Part shown: in pieces, positions 17,840 through 27,427 of the stretch
Layout: every line of letters starts with the position of its first letter
Numbering within the stretch: the stretch's first letter is position 1
From: Fontibacillus panacisegetis
Lineage (GTDB): Bacteria > Bacillota > Bacilli > Paenibacillales > Paenibacillaceae
Assembly: GCF_900102215.1 (NCBI RefSeq)
Contig: NZ_FNBG01000004.1
Coordinates: 124,001-188,000, forward strand
Direction of reading: 5' to 3'
Length of the DNA stretch: 64,000 nt
The notes under the pieces: model-generated
The model's input: only the letters and a program-made list of their open reading frames with translations
Database searches by the model: none
Told to the model about the DNA's origin: nothing
Made by a program: the position numbers and the translations under genes

Positions 17840-18984
17840 TGATCCGTCCCCCCTTCTCGTCGATTAGTGGCATTTGGAACCTTAATTATGACCATGGTTC
17901 CTTCCTGCGATATAACAGCTAAGCTTCCATTAACAAACTCCACTCGTTCCTTCATCCCACGAAGGCCGTTGCCTCTAATAAGAAGCTTCTCGTTCAACGC
18001 TGCAATGCCAACGCCATTGTCCTTAACCTTAAGAACGCATTCAGAGGAGGACGACTCAATCGTAATGATGCATTTCTCTGCTTGACTGTGCTTGACGACA
18101 TTATTTACCGCTTCCTTTAAGCACATGCTCAGCACATTTTCAGCAAGCAAGGGTGTGTCTGCAGAATCTGGCACGCCCTCAACGAGACATTCGATCCCAG
18201 CCGCCTTCAATATTTGCTTCACGCGATAAAGCTCGTCCTCTAGCCTCGTGCCGCGCATTTCCGTCACCATCTCGCGAACTTCCTTCAGCGCTGCTCGTGC
18301 CGTCTGGTGGACGTCCTTCAATTCATCAAGAGCCCCATCCGGATTTGTACGTATCAGCTTGCCCGCCAGATCTGATTTGAGTCCGATAAGGGACAACTTC
18401 TGACCAAGCGTATCATGTAAATCCCGTGCGATACGCTGCCTCTCCTCCAGCTTTACAAGCTCAGATATCCGCTTGTTGGCATCCTCCAGCTTTCCCTCCA
18501 GCTCTCCCTGCTTAATTTGATTATACTTATTAAACGGCAGCAGGATGACGACCGCAACACATATAAGGACAAAAGGGAATTGCGTAAATAACAGCTTATT
18601 TTGCGTTACAAAGCCATAGTTAACCGTTGCGAGCGTCGTAAGTAAGTGAATGGAATAAAGCGTGAAGAAACCGGCTTTGTTCTGGATATTGCCTATAATG
18701 AAGGCAAGAAATATCGCAAAGTACACATAGCTGAATAGCAGCGTCATTGCTATGGATATAATAATCTGCCCGCCCGTCCACATATATACCTGCCAGCCTT
18801 TAGACTGGAAAGAGCGCATATAGCAGAAAAAAAACATAATCGTCATCACGATGCCCAAGATTACTTCATCCGTAGAGGACACGGATTGAAGAATAAAATA
18901 AAACGGAAGTATGCAAAATACGATCCATACATATGGGCTTAAGCCAGTACTCTTGCTAAATATTTGATACCATTTATTCATCAA
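17836..18984 (-). CDS. desK: DesK-like membrane thermosensor histidine kinase
   Basis: This 382-residue kinase has about five hydrophobic segments in the first ~150 residues, a coiled linker, the HisKA_3 phosphoacceptor motif RQRIARDLHDTLGQKLSLIG near residue 185, and an HATPase domain (CLKEAVNNVVKHSQA, DNGVGI, GNGLRGMKERV). Architecture and operon position match DesK, which senses membrane thickness and fluidity. It overlaps desR and sits 103 bases downstream of the desaturase gene. Confidence 0.88.
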   Translation of the reverse strand: MMNKWYQIFSKSTGLSPYVWIVFCILPFYFILQSVSSTDEVILGIVMTIMFFFCYMRSFQSKGWQVYMWTGGQIIISIAMTLLFSYVYFAIFLAFIIGNIQNKAGFFTLYSIHLLTTLATVNYGFVTQNKLLFTQFPFVLICVAVVILLPFNKYNQIKQGELEGKLEDANKRISELVKLEERQRIARDLHDTLGQKLSLIGLKSDLAGKLIRTNPDGALDELKDVHQTARAALKEVREMVTEMRGTRLEDELYRVKQILKAAGIECLVEGVPDSADTPLLAENVLSMCLKEAVNNVVKHSQAEKCIITIESSSSECVLKVKDNGVGIAALNEKLLIRGNGLRGMKERVEFVNGSLAVISQEGTMVIIKVPNATNRREGGTDQ

Positions 18985-19015
18985 TCTGCTACCCCCGACT
19001 GCTGTCAGTCATGTT

Positions 19016-19042
19016 TTGCGCCATAAACGGAAAACGGCGCAA
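19016..19042. terminator. Hairpin in the des-desK gap, possible attenuator
   Basis: TTGCGCC at 19016-19022 pairs with GGCGCAA at 19036-19042 between des and desK. No long T run follows, so it may only reduce read-through or affect mRNA stability. Confidence 0.35.
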
Positions 19043-19087
19043 GCAAGAGCTGCTTCGCCTATGGTATTTTCCTATATATTAACATAG

Positions 19088-20179
19088 TCAACTATGCTTA
19101 TGTTCATTAAGCTTCGTGCCACGTCGATAAGACGTTATGCGAATCGGTAAAGGTTGAACATACTTCTGCTCAGAGACATTGGCCATTTTCATCACCGTGC
19201 TCCTTCTGAAAGTGACAAAGCTCTTTGTGTCCTCGTCCCATAGACGAAACTTTAGTGATTTCAGACTGGTGCTAATTGTAATAGTTGTCGCCTTTTGAAG
19301 CGGAGTGGTATGATTATACGCTTTCTCCAGGTTGTAGTTCGGCACGCGAGGACTTAAATGATGCACATGATGGAATCCAATATTGCCTGTGATCCATTGC
19401 AAGGGCTTAGGCAGCTTATAATAAGAGCTTCCTTCAACAGCAGCCTTTACATAGCTCCATTCATCCTCATGCTCAAAGTAAGATTCCTCAAATTGATGCT
19501 GAACGTAGAAAAGCCAAATACCTATCAGTCCTGATACATAGAAAATTGGCCCATGAATCATTAAGAACGCTTGCCAGCCAACTGCCCAGCATAGCAAAGC
19601 GGATAACCCGACAATCGACGCATTTGTTAAATAAGTATTCAGACGTTCCTTGCGTTTAGCGCCCTTGCGATTGAAGCGGTAGGCAACTAAGAAGATGGCA
19701 ATTGGACCCAGTCCGAACATAACAATCGGATTGCGATAGATACGATAAGTGACTTTGCGCCACAACGGGGCCGCTTCATACTCCTCAACAGTCAAGAGCC
19801 AAATATCACCTACGCCTCTCTTATCTAAATTGCTGCTTGTTGCATGATGCATGACATGTGTATATTTCCATTGCTCATAAGGAACAAAAGTAAGAACACC
19901 GGTTATCGTGCCAATGATTGCGTTGGCGCGTTTGCTTTTAAAAAATGACATATGAGTGCAATCGTGAAAAATAATAAACGTTCGAATGACGAAGCCTGCT
20001 GCAAAGATCGTAATTGGCAACGTAATCCAATAAGATATCGATAAGCTCAAATAAGCAACGTACCACAGCAGAATCAACGGAACGAGTGTATTAACTAGCT
20101 GCCTGATACTAGCCTGTGTATCTACTTTCTCGTATGGAGCGACGTCTTTCTTCAACTGTGTTTGCTTCTCTCTTGACAT
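19088..20179 (-). CDS. des: Membrane acyl-lipid desaturase (Des-like)
   Basis: This 363-residue membrane protein has the three histidine boxes of acyl-lipid desaturases: HDCTHMSF (~residue 74), HVMHH (~112) and HHVHH (~276), with paired hydrophobic segments between them. It inserts a cis double bond in membrane phospholipid acyl chains to restore fluidity in the cold. Length is close to B. subtilis Des (352). It is first in the des-desK-desR order and has DesR-like palindromes and a TATACA -10-like hexamer (20284-20289) upstream. Confidence 0.9.
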   Translation of the reverse strand: MSREKQTQLKKDVAPYEKVDTQASIRQLVNTLVPLILLWYVAYLSLSISYWITLPITIFAAGFVIRTFIIFHDCTHMSFFKSKRANAIIGTITGVLTFVPYEQWKYTHVMHHATSSNLDKRGVGDIWLLTVEEYEAAPLWRKVTYRIYRNPIVMFGLGPIAIFLVAYRFNRKGAKRKERLNTYLTNASIVGLSALLCWAVGWQAFLMIHGPIFYVSGLIGIWLFYVQHQFEESYFEHEDEWSYVKAAVEGSSYYKLPKPLQWITGNIGFHHVHHLSPRVPNYNLEKAYNHTTPLQKATTITISTSLKSLKFRLWDEDTKSFVTFRRSTVMKMANVSEQKYVQPLPIRITSYRRGTKLNEHKHS

Positions 20180-20332
20180 GCCAGTCCTCCTACTCCCTAG
20201 GGATTTTTTATTTCAACCACAACTTCAATTGAGAAAATCGAGAATTGTGGCGAAAATCTCAAAAGCACTTGTGTACCTTCAATTGTATAGAAACCCCGCA
20301 TTAGACAGTAGTCATAAACGTCAGTTCAAGAG

Positions 20333-20365
20333 TATGACATTTGTCATATATGCTGATAAATGTCA
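20333..20365 (-). promoter_or_regulatory. Two tandem DesR-like operators upstream of des
   Basis: A perfect palindrome TATGACATTTGTCATA (20333-20348) is followed by TGATAAATGTCA (20354-20365), which in reverse is TGACATTTATCA and differs by one base from the core TGACATTTGTCA. Their centres are 19 bp apart, about two helix turns, and lie ~55-75 bp upstream of the candidate -10 of des. This suits activation by a dimeric NarL-type regulator. Confidence 0.6.
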
Positions 20366-20388
20366 CTCTATTTGGAAGATATATACAC

Positions 20389-20412
20389 GATATAGATATA
20401 GATATAGATATA
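20389..20412. repeat. Four tandem GATATA hexamers
   Basis: A short microsatellite of four GATATA units between the des operator and the divergent gene at 20584. It may vary in copy number and change promoter spacing. Confidence 0.6.
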
Positions 20413-20583
20413 ATACGAACCATCAGAGGATTCAATGTGATGAATCGCTATTCCTCCACAATGGCAGATACTTGAATAAAAAATGAATAAGCGTTGTAAC
20501 CTAATTCTATTAGACGACATTTAAGTCATGGCTGCATTTCGAATGCGCTATATTACAGATATCAGCTTATTGGAGGCCTTTAC

Positions 20584-21717
20584 ATGATTTCGTTAGTAAC
20601 CCGCTCCATGATTTTGCTTCTCCTTCTATCCATGTTTTCTTCTGGACCTGTGATGGTCTATGCAAACAACAAGGCACCTTCAGTTGCTGTTGTCATCAGT
20701 GTACGGATAAGTCCTTCTGCAGCATATGAACACAAAACAGTTTTAACAAATGCGGCAGCACTTCAATTATTGAAGGGCGGTAAAGAAGAAAAAGCAGAAC
20801 ACACCGTTGCATTTTCCGACATCTTCATAACCATCTTACAACATGGCAAGACAAGCCATTACCAAATGGATAAATCCGGTTCCTTATGGAATGAAGCTGA
20901 ATTAACCCGTCTAGTCCTGACTCGTAAAGCAACGAAACAATTACAAGCCCATGCTAGGTCTCTGAGAACAAGTCATTATGGATCGATGCTCCCTTGGAGT
21001 GAAGTCAGCAAATTACTTCCAAAGAAAAGCACATTCTCTATTGTAGATATGGAAAAAGGCTTGGTATTTCGTGCGCAACGTCGTGCTGGTAGCAGGCATG
21101 CTGATGTGCAGCCACTGACCAAAGAGGATACAAAAACGATGAAACAGATAATTGATAATCGCTGGAGTTGGGATCGAAGAGCGATCGTAATCGTTATGGA
21201 TAACAATACAAGGATAGCTGCTTCTATGAATGGAATGCCTCATGGCGGGGACGGAATTCCGGACAACGGATTCTCTGGGCACTTCTGCGTACACTTCTTG
21301 GACAGCAGTACACACCGCTCTGTTCATCCAGATTTATTTCATCAATTAATGGTCTACACCGCTGCTGGAAAAAGAGAAAATTTTCTTCACAGCTTATCTC
21401 CCAATAAACTTTCGGAGACATTTATCGGAGCGTTGTCACAGCGGGACCCCCATCTACTAACAACTTTGGCGGAAGGTGCGAATGCTGAAACGTTAAACTA
21501 CTTTCTTAACGAGATGAAACAAGGAACTACATTTCGAATGATGAACAGAAAACAATCCTACCTAGATAATTCAAAGGTTGGATTAACTGAAGAGTTAATT
21601 ATACCTATCATCATCAGACGGAAGAACCAGTCAGAAAAAAGCGTTGCCCTGCAATTCGAGCTTACACGCGAATCTGTCTTATCTCCGTGGAAAATAAGAA
21701 ATGTACAACAACGCTAA
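20584..21717 (+). CDS. Secreted protein with an HFCVHF motif, possible LD-transpeptidase-like enzyme
   Basis: This 377-residue protein has a signal peptide (hydrophobic residues 8-22, likely cleaved after VYA). The central part reads WSWDRRAIVIVMDNNTRIA, SMNGMPHGGDGIPDNGFSG and HFCVHFLDS near residues 230-245. The His...G-x2-Cys-x-His pattern resembles the catalytic region of L,D-transpeptidases, but the spacing differs and I cannot confirm the fold. The C-terminal ~130 residues look like a separate domain. It follows the divergent des promoter region and may act in the cell envelope. Product unknown. Confidence 0.5.
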   Translation: MISLVTRSMILLLLLSMFSSGPVMVYANNKAPSVAVVISVRISPSAAYEHKTVLTNAAALQLLKGGKEEKAEHTVAFSDIFITILQHGKTSHYQMDKSGSLWNEAELTRLVLTRKATKQLQAHARSLRTSHYGSMLPWSEVSKLLPKKSTFSIVDMEKGLVFRAQRRAGSRHADVQPLTKEDTKTMKQIIDNRWSWDRRAIVIVMDNNTRIAASMNGMPHGGDGIPDNGFSGHFCVHFLDSSTHRSVHPDLFHQLMVYTAAGKRENFLHSLSPNKLSETFIGALSQRDPHLLTTLAEGANAETLNYFLNEMKQGTTFRMMNRKQSYLDNSKVGLTEELIIPIIIRRKNQSEKSVALQFELTRESVLSPWKIRNVQQR

Positions 21718-21721
21718 ACTG

Positions 21722-22076
21722 ACTTTCTCTCTTCGTTGTTGGCAATCCCATCATCCCTAACGTGAATAACAATACTGATAATCTCTTAGAATTGATCTAT
21801 TATGATATAGGACGATGCTTACAAAGAAATATAAGAAAGTCATTATCCAGCATGAAATTGAACCTGAATGTACTCTCCATGAGCGTTCCCTTAGTGAAAA
21901 TCCTGGATTCACATGAACACGATTTAATTATTGAGGAATTAAGAGCAAGGAGTATACAACAGACTAAGGAGGCTATTCAGAATCATACAGAAAATACTTA
22001 TTACACCGTAATAGCAAATTCAGACTTTTTACGAAAGAAGGTGGGTGGTCTCTCGAAATTAGAGACTACATCAAGT
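21722..22076 (+). pseudogene. C-terminal FCD-domain remnant of a GntR regulator, in frame with lrgA
   Basis: From just after a TGA near 21719 the frame reads VVGNPIIPNVNNNTDNLLEL and later SHEHDLIIEELRARSIQQTK and AIQNHTENTY, the end of a GntR/FCD effector domain. No DNA-binding half is present. The frame has a GTG at 21762 and runs without stop into the LrgA-like protein, so it is either a truncated regulator fused by deletion to lrgA or untranslated debris. Confidence 0.6.
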
Positions 22077-22481
22077 ATGAAATTCCTACTCATTTTTTTG
22101 CAAATATGCATTTTATATGTTTTTTCCTTCATCGGAAATGCGATTCACAATTTTTTTAACCTGGCCATTCCGGGTAGTATTATTGCACTGTTACTTCTTT
22201 TTATTTGTTTATGTCTAAAAATAATCCCCGTATCGTTTATAGAGCACGGCGCAGGTTTTTTATTAAGTATTTTGACTTTGTTTTTTACTCCGGCTGCAGT
22301 TGGTATTATGAACTACCCTTCATTGCTTTCGCTTCAAGGTGCGTTGCTCGTATTAATCGTTCTATTAAGTACGATCATTACTATTGCCATAGCAGGAATA
22401 ACAAGTACATTTATTGAAAAGAAAAAACATTCAGGAAAGGATGAAGATGCATGCAACAGCTCCTTTTCGCACTCGGGATGA
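22077..22481 (+). CDS. lrgA: LrgA/CidA-family holin-like protein
   Basis: The LrgA part begins with MKFLLIFLQICILYVFSFIG and has four hydrophobic segments and the family stretch FNLAIPGSIIALLLLF and FFTPAAVGIM. Proper LrgA is ~120-140 residues, matching a start at 22077, but no clear ribosome site precedes this ATG; a hairpin GTCTCT/AGAGAC lies just upstream. The open frame continues back to a GTG at 21762, giving a 239-residue fusion. The stop overlaps the lrgB start by 31 bases. LrgAB modulate murein hydrolase activity or pyruvate transport. Confidence 0.75.
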   Translation: MKFLLIFLQICILYVFSFIGNAIHNFFNLAIPGSIIALLLLFICLCLKIIPVSFIEHGAGFLLSILTLFFTPAAVGIMNYPSLLSLQGALLVLIVLLSTIITIAIAGITSTFIEKKKHSGKDEDACNSSFSHSG

Positions 22482-23143
22482 TTCTATTAACTGTTGCAGC
22501 TTATTATGCGACAACCCTATTGTACAAGCGGTTTTCTTATTCATTTTTAATTCCTATCGTAACTGCTACCATTCTGATCATCGTCTTCCTGCAAGTGCTG
22601 CATATTCCTTATAATAGCTATATGATAGGCGGAGAGTGGATTAATTCTCTATTAGGACCAGCAGTTGTTGCTCTCGCTTATCCTTTATATAAACAACGAC
22701 ATTTTTTAATCAAGCATTTTTTTCCTATTTTAGGCGGGGTTTTAGTGGGTGCCATTTCAGGGATGATAAGTGTCGGTTTATTAGCAAAGATGTTCGGATT
22801 TAGTGATCCATTAACTCTTTCTCTCATCCCTAAATCTCTTACAACCCCTGTTGCAATTGACGTGGCTAAAGGTTTAGGCGGAAATGTCTCTATGACGATT
22901 ATTGCTGTCTTGATCGCCGGGATCTTCGGTGCAATAGCAGCTCCTACTATTTTTAAATACACTCGCATAGATAGTCATATTGGCAAAGGGATTGCCCTTG
23001 GTAGCGCCTCACATGCCATAGGAACTACAAAGGCTGCTGAATACAGCGAACTTGCCTTTTCAATGAGCTCTATTGCCATGACATTATGCGCCATCATCGG
23101 CTCCTTCCTAGGCCCTGTCATAGCGCATATATTCAACTTCTAA
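22451..23143 (+). CDS. lrgB: LrgB-family membrane protein
   Basis: The 230-residue protein has several membrane segments and the LrgB signatures LGPAVVALAYPLYKQR, LTTPVAIDVAKGLGG and GSASHAIGTTKA. It overlaps the lrgA gene and is followed by a strong terminator, so lrgAB end here. It acts with LrgA in the membrane as the anti-holin/pyruvate-uptake pair. Length is normal. Confidence 0.88.
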   Translation: MQQLLFALGMILLTVAAYYATTLLYKRFSYSFLIPIVTATILIIVFLQVLHIPYNSYMIGGEWINSLLGPAVVALAYPLYKQRHFLIKHFFPILGGVLVGAISGMISVGLLAKMFGFSDPLTLSLIPKSLTTPVAIDVAKGLGGNVSMTIIAVLIAGIFGAIAAPTIFKYTRIDSHIGKGIALGSASHAIGTTKAAEYSELAFSMSSIAMTLCAIIGSFLGPVIAHIFNF

Positions 23144-23165
23144 GAAATTCTCTTATAATAATATA

Positions 23166-23214
23166 GAGGTGCCGTCCCTTTTCAATATTTCTATTGAAAT
23201 GGAACGGCACCTCT
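23166..23214 (+). terminator. Strong terminator after lrgB
   Basis: GAGGTGCCGT pairs with ACGGCACCTC around a ~25-base loop that itself can pair (TTTCAATA/TATTGAAA), followed by TCTTTATTT. Confidence 0.85.
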
Positions 23215-23243
23215 CTTTATTTCTTTATCTATATTTATTCTAT

Positions 23244-23531
23244 TTAATCAATCCCAAGTTTCATCCATCGTTTATTCATCACTCTACAAATGACAATACT
23301 TAGCGCAAAAAGAATCCCGATGTAAGAAATGACCGTTAAGCTGTTTGATAAAGAAATAAAGTTCTCCCCATCCATCAGTACTTTATCGACATGAGCATAA
23401 AGAAAATTAGATGCATCAAAAATTGCAACGTATTTTAATTGTTCCGAACTAGATACTAAAATGACAGTTGAGTCCGTATAATTGTGTAAATTGGTTTCTT
23501 TTAAAAAGAGAGCCATAGATAGAATCCTCAT
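23244..23531 (-). pseudogene. C-terminal fragment of a membrane protein cut by an IS256-type element
   Basis: The frame from an ATG at 23531 gives 95 residues ending in one membrane helix (LTVISYIGILFALSIVICRV) and a short basic tail. There is no ribosome site, and the frame runs back into transposase DNA on the opposite strand, so the upstream part of the gene was lost at the junction near 23550. Family not recognised. Confidence 0.45.
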
Positions 23532-23554
23532 ATAGAATGAAGTTGTCGAGACAC

Positions 23555-24036
23555 TTATGGTCGGCGACACAGAATCGGAAGAGAGTTGGGGAGAGTTCTT
23601 TAGCTCTCTTAAAGCCCGTTTACGAGGCTCGAACTCATCATTAGTGATCCCACAGCGGATTATAAAGGCGCTCAAACAGCATTTTCAAGGTGTTACCGGG
23701 CAGCGATGTCAAATGCACTTCATCCGCAATATTCTAGACGCAGCACCCAAAACTCTTAAATATGAAATTAAAAGCCGTGTACGTTCCATCTTTGAAGCTC
23801 CGAACTTAGATACTGCACGGTTGTATTTGCAGCAGACTTTGGATACTTACCAAGGTAAAGCATCTAAAGCAATGCAAGTACTGGAACTTGGTTTCGATGA
23901 TGCGACGGCTGTCCTTGTTTACCCTGAGATGTACAGATTCCGATTACGAACTACAAACGGTATTGAACGGCTAAACGCTGAAATACGCCGCCGCTATTTC
24001 AATATGACTGAATATATGGAGTGGCGAAAAAGGTAA
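23555..24036 (+). pseudogene. IS256 (Mutator) family transposase fragment
   Basis: The frame starts mid-protein at GDTESEESWGEFFSSLKARL and continues through RCQMHFIRNILDAAP and LRTTNGIERLNAEIRRR, the C-terminal half of IS256-type DDE transposases. The first ~170 residues and the tail are absent, and the highly conserved WQRCxVHF reads GQRCQMHF. The sequence TTTACACACAATTTAGGACT just after it resembles a right terminal repeat. A dead insertion remnant. Confidence 0.8.
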
Positions 24037-24096
24037 TTCAATTAGGCTAAATTCAGGTAATGAGGATTTTACACACAATTTAGGACTTGATCCTGT

Positions 24097-24122
24097 GCCA
24101 ACGGTAACGCTGGCGTTTTTTT
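24097..24122 (+). terminator. Terminator facing rightwards
   Basis: GCCAACG pairs with CGCTGGC (one G-T) and is followed by seven T. Confidence 0.7.
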
Positions 24123-24148
24123 GCGTACCACTTCGTCAGCACGTCCAT

Positions 24149-24177
24149 AAAAAAACGGCTCTCCCGAGGGAGAACCG
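24149..24177 (-). terminator. Terminator of the ABC permease remnant
   Basis: The minus strand reads a stem CGGTTCTCC/GGAGAGCCG followed by seven T, 18 bases after the permease stop codon. Confidence 0.8.
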
Positions 24178-24194
24178 ATCGTTGAAGCTGTATA

Positions 24195-26249
24195 CTAATC
24201 CATTTGAATGTTAGACTTCTTGGATTCAGAAACCATTCTGGCTTCTTTGCTTCCTAATAGCAACGATAAGATAAAAGTAAAAACCACAACACATATTACA
24301 ATATATAATTGTTCTCTTATAGCATTATAAATGTGACCATTATCTATTTGTGAAAAGTAGAAAGTGATGAGCCACCCCGTGATAACTCCGATAACGATTC
24401 CTATAATGCCAAACAATCCACATTGAACGATAACAATCTTCCGAATTTGACCGTGGGTTGCGCTTATCATACGAAGTATTGACATTTCACGACGTTTAGT
24501 CAGGAGGATGGCCGATAGATGATTAGCCATCCCGCTCAGTCCCATCATGAGCAACAACATAAAAGTTGCTCCCAATATCAAAATGCGCTGGGACATTTGC
24601 TTTGACAGCTCCTGCAACTGGGTAGATCTGTCACTCCAATTGATTTCGCCATATTTATTCATTTGAAGCATCTTTATATGCTGATCTACAAGCGTTTTCT
24701 GGTTCGGATCGACGTATAACATGACACTACGCACATTGGGTTGATCCAGCCCTGTGAGCGTAGGGTTGTTCCAATCCAAAAGCAGCGAGTCTTCGTTTGC
24801 ATACAACTGATTTAATACTGCTGCAATCGTGACTTTCATGCGAATAGGATCTTTCTTGATCTGAGGAATGATAAATTCCAAAGTATCCCCTTTCCTAACA
24901 CCCAACATTTCGGAGTAATGCGCTGTTATCATTACCACATTTTTTGATTCGATTTCTTGTGGCAATTGCAGATTAAGTTCCTTAACAAGTGAATGGATAT
25001 GAACCAATTTGTAGTTCGCCAATTCTCGTTCCGGAATAGGTTTATTGTGTTCATCTGTATAAGTTGGAGAAGGGGATGACTTTAAATTCAACCATCTCCG
25101 ATTGCTCTTTGAGAAATCATAATTATCCAAGATTAACGTCTGATTGACGCTCGTCGCAATAGCCGTTTTCACACCTGGTATCCGTTGCAAATCTTCTTGT
25201 ATTTCCAACGGAACAGTGGAACGCATGTTTTTATTGCTCGACACTAAAATATCAGAAATGTAATTCGACTCTATTTGCTGCACCATATTATCTTCAATCC
25301 ATGTGTAAATCGTGACAATCGGGATAGTCAATGTCATGGATAAACCAATGATAATAACAGCCAATGTACTTTGGGCTCGTTGGAAAATCAGATTTTGAAC
25401 GGCAATTTTGGATTCTATGCCTGCTATTCGCTCAAGGAGCGGGGACAATATGCGCAAAACAGGTGATATCCAAAAGGGAGTTAACATATAAAGAGAGCTG
25501 GAGATCATTAATCCTCCTACAACATAGAACAGCACATGCAAGGAACTTTCCTGATCCCCCCATCTACCTATGCCTGCGCAAAGAAGACTAGTCATCAATA
25601 ATCCAACCGCTATCCATTTCTGAGTTTTCCGAGGCCGCAAATTTGCATCAAATACCTCATTGAGAAATTCCATTGGCAAAACTCTTGAGGCTTTATAGGC
25701 AGGAATCAAGGCAGTTAGAAAAACGAATAAGGCGATGCTTATTGCAGTGACCGCAACGTACTCATATGAAATTGACACTGAAAATAATGGGATCGCAAGA
25801 TACCGGGCCATCCAATTTATAGTTATCTTTGTTAATAATACACCCATAAGCGAGCCGAGAAATGACCCGATGATGGCAATCGTCAACGCCTCTATACAGA
25901 CCATCAACTTCAACTGACCCGGACTTCCACCGATCATACGTAGAAGAGCTAACTCTTTTTTTCTCTGTTGTACAGTAATGTAGAAACTGCTCAGAATCAT
26001 AAAACCACTAGCAAATACAACCATAATCCCTAATGCATATCCGATGACTAAAAAACTATTTAATTTATCTCCCTCTTCAGGGTTACCTACGATATCCACA
26101 TCCGGTATGGGATCTAAGTTATCCTTCACAAACCGCAAAAACCTTTGCTTATCATGATCTTTGACTAAATCTATCAAAAGAAGATTAACTTTTACGTCGC
26201 TTCCTACATTCTCTTGCAGGGATTGTAAATGAAAAATGGCATAGTCCGG
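24195..26249 (-). pseudogene. FtsX/MacB-type ABC permease, 5' end deleted
   Basis: About 680 residues of a large FtsX-type permease are readable: membrane helices near LNSFLVIGYALGIMVVF, the FtsX motif QQRKKELALLRMIGGSPGQL, a middle soluble domain, and a second FtsX domain near the C-terminus (TKRREMSILRMISATHGQIR). The N-terminal helix and the start are missing. The frame fuses at about 26250 to the alternate frame of the ATPase gene, showing that one deletion removed the ATPase end and the permease start. Confidence 0.75.
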
Positions 26250-26598
26250 CAACGGCCAGCAACAAGGGCATGGCAACATTGTCTTCGGCATTAATCGAAG
26301 CAATGAGATTGAAAAACTGGAATATGAATCCAACTTTATCTCGTCGGTATTGTGTGGCATGTGGTTCAACGGAAATCTCTTGCAAAGATTGACCATAGAC
26401 TCGTATATCACCTTCCGATGGCTCAATCAATGCCCCGATTAGTTGAAGTAAAGTTGTTTTACCAGACCCGCTTTTCCCCATGACGACAATGAATTCTGAA
26501 CGCGATATAGTTAAGTTAATATCCTTAATGACATACGTCTTTTTCGAATGGGTTGTATAGAATTTGCTTAGACTTTCTATTTCAAGAATCATAGTCAA
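26250..26598 (-). pseudogene. MacB-type ABC ATPase, 3' half deleted
   Basis: The first ~116 residues of an ATPase are intact, with Walker A GKSGSGKTT and Q-loop VGFIFQFFNLIASINAEDNV. After MPLLLAVAG the frame enters permease sequence read out of frame and stops at 26185. The LSGGQ signature, Walker B and switch His are absent, so no ATP hydrolysis is possible. Confidence 0.8.
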
Positions 26599-26945
26599 AG
26601 TGCTCGCCTCGATTCGATTTCGGTGTGTTGAAGAGGGACAGCGTTAATCTTTTTCAACAAATCATGTTTCATCTTCATGTTGGCATCTTGTTGAACGATT
26701 GTGTAGATGTATTTTTGGATTTCTGTTATGGTCACCAACACGAAACCTGAACCGTAGTAAATAAGTAAAGTAAAGATAACATAACGATATAAAAAGACCC
26801 TTGTCCTGTTGATAAAATCGAAACTTGATCAATTAGAGTTTTATGAAACCAGATTTGAACTGTAGGTATAAAGGCCATAATGAACATAATGAAGATCCAA
26901 CATCAATCTAGGATGCGCTTTCCATCCGATCATAAATATTAATTT
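26595..26945 (-). pseudogene. N-terminal fragment of an ABC exporter, frameshifted
   Basis: One frame reads FIMAFIPTVQIWFHKTLIDQ and YIVMLSLLYLFTTVQ, the first membrane helices of a type IV ABC exporter. After a frameshift near 26730 another frame gives ITEIQKYIYTIVQQDANMKM and KHDLLKKINAVPLQHTE, the intracellular loop. It ends at a TGA at 26595 with the ATPase and most helices gone. Confidence 0.5.
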
Positions 26946-27002
26946 AATATGTCTCCTAAATTAGGACAACCGGTTTTATTAATATCTCAAATACTGCTTA
27001 TT

Positions 27003-27365
27003 CTACTTTTGAATCTGCCTTGTATAGTCGGTTATACCTAACCTATTTCCAAACGGATCTTCAAATTCCACAGCCATTCCAGTCATTATACTAAAGGGCT
27101 CTGTTAAAAATGTAACGCCCTTATCCGCTAATTTCTCACATTCCTTATGTACATCCTCAACAACAAACCAAATGGTAGGCTTAATGTCCTTATGGACACT
27201 TTTTTCTTTTAGAATTATCGCCGGTTCTTCATCTCCCACATTAAAGGCCACCATACTTTTTTCAGAAAATTTGAATTTTAATTCCAATCCTAAAATCTTT
27301 TCGTAGAACTCCTGTGCTTCTTCGAGGTTATCAACACCCAAGAAAAAATTGTCGTAGCTCTTCAT
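27003..27365 (-). CDS. VOC/glyoxalase-fold protein
   Basis: The ~120-residue protein starts at ATG 27365 behind GAGGAGG. It has the beta-alpha-beta-beta-beta repeat of the vicinal oxygen chelate fold: NFFLGVDNLEEAQEFYEKIL, then IWFVVEDVHKECEKLADKGV and FEDPFGNRLGITDY. Members include dioxygenases, fosfomycin-type thiol transferases and drug-binding proteins. It is divergent from a PadR repressor gene and is probably under its control. No specific substrate can be assigned. Confidence 0.8.
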   Translation of the reverse strand: MKSYDNFFLGVDNLEEAQEFYEKILGLELKFKFSEKSMVAFNVGDEEPAIILKEKSVHKDIKPTIWFVVEDVHKECEKLADKGVTFLTEPFSIMTGMAVEFEDPFGNRLGITDYTRQIQK

Positions 27366-27427
27366 CAACTTTTTTCCTCCTCGTTGTTCCCCCTTCTCTT
27401 TCAATAGGGAAACTATCAATTGACTCA

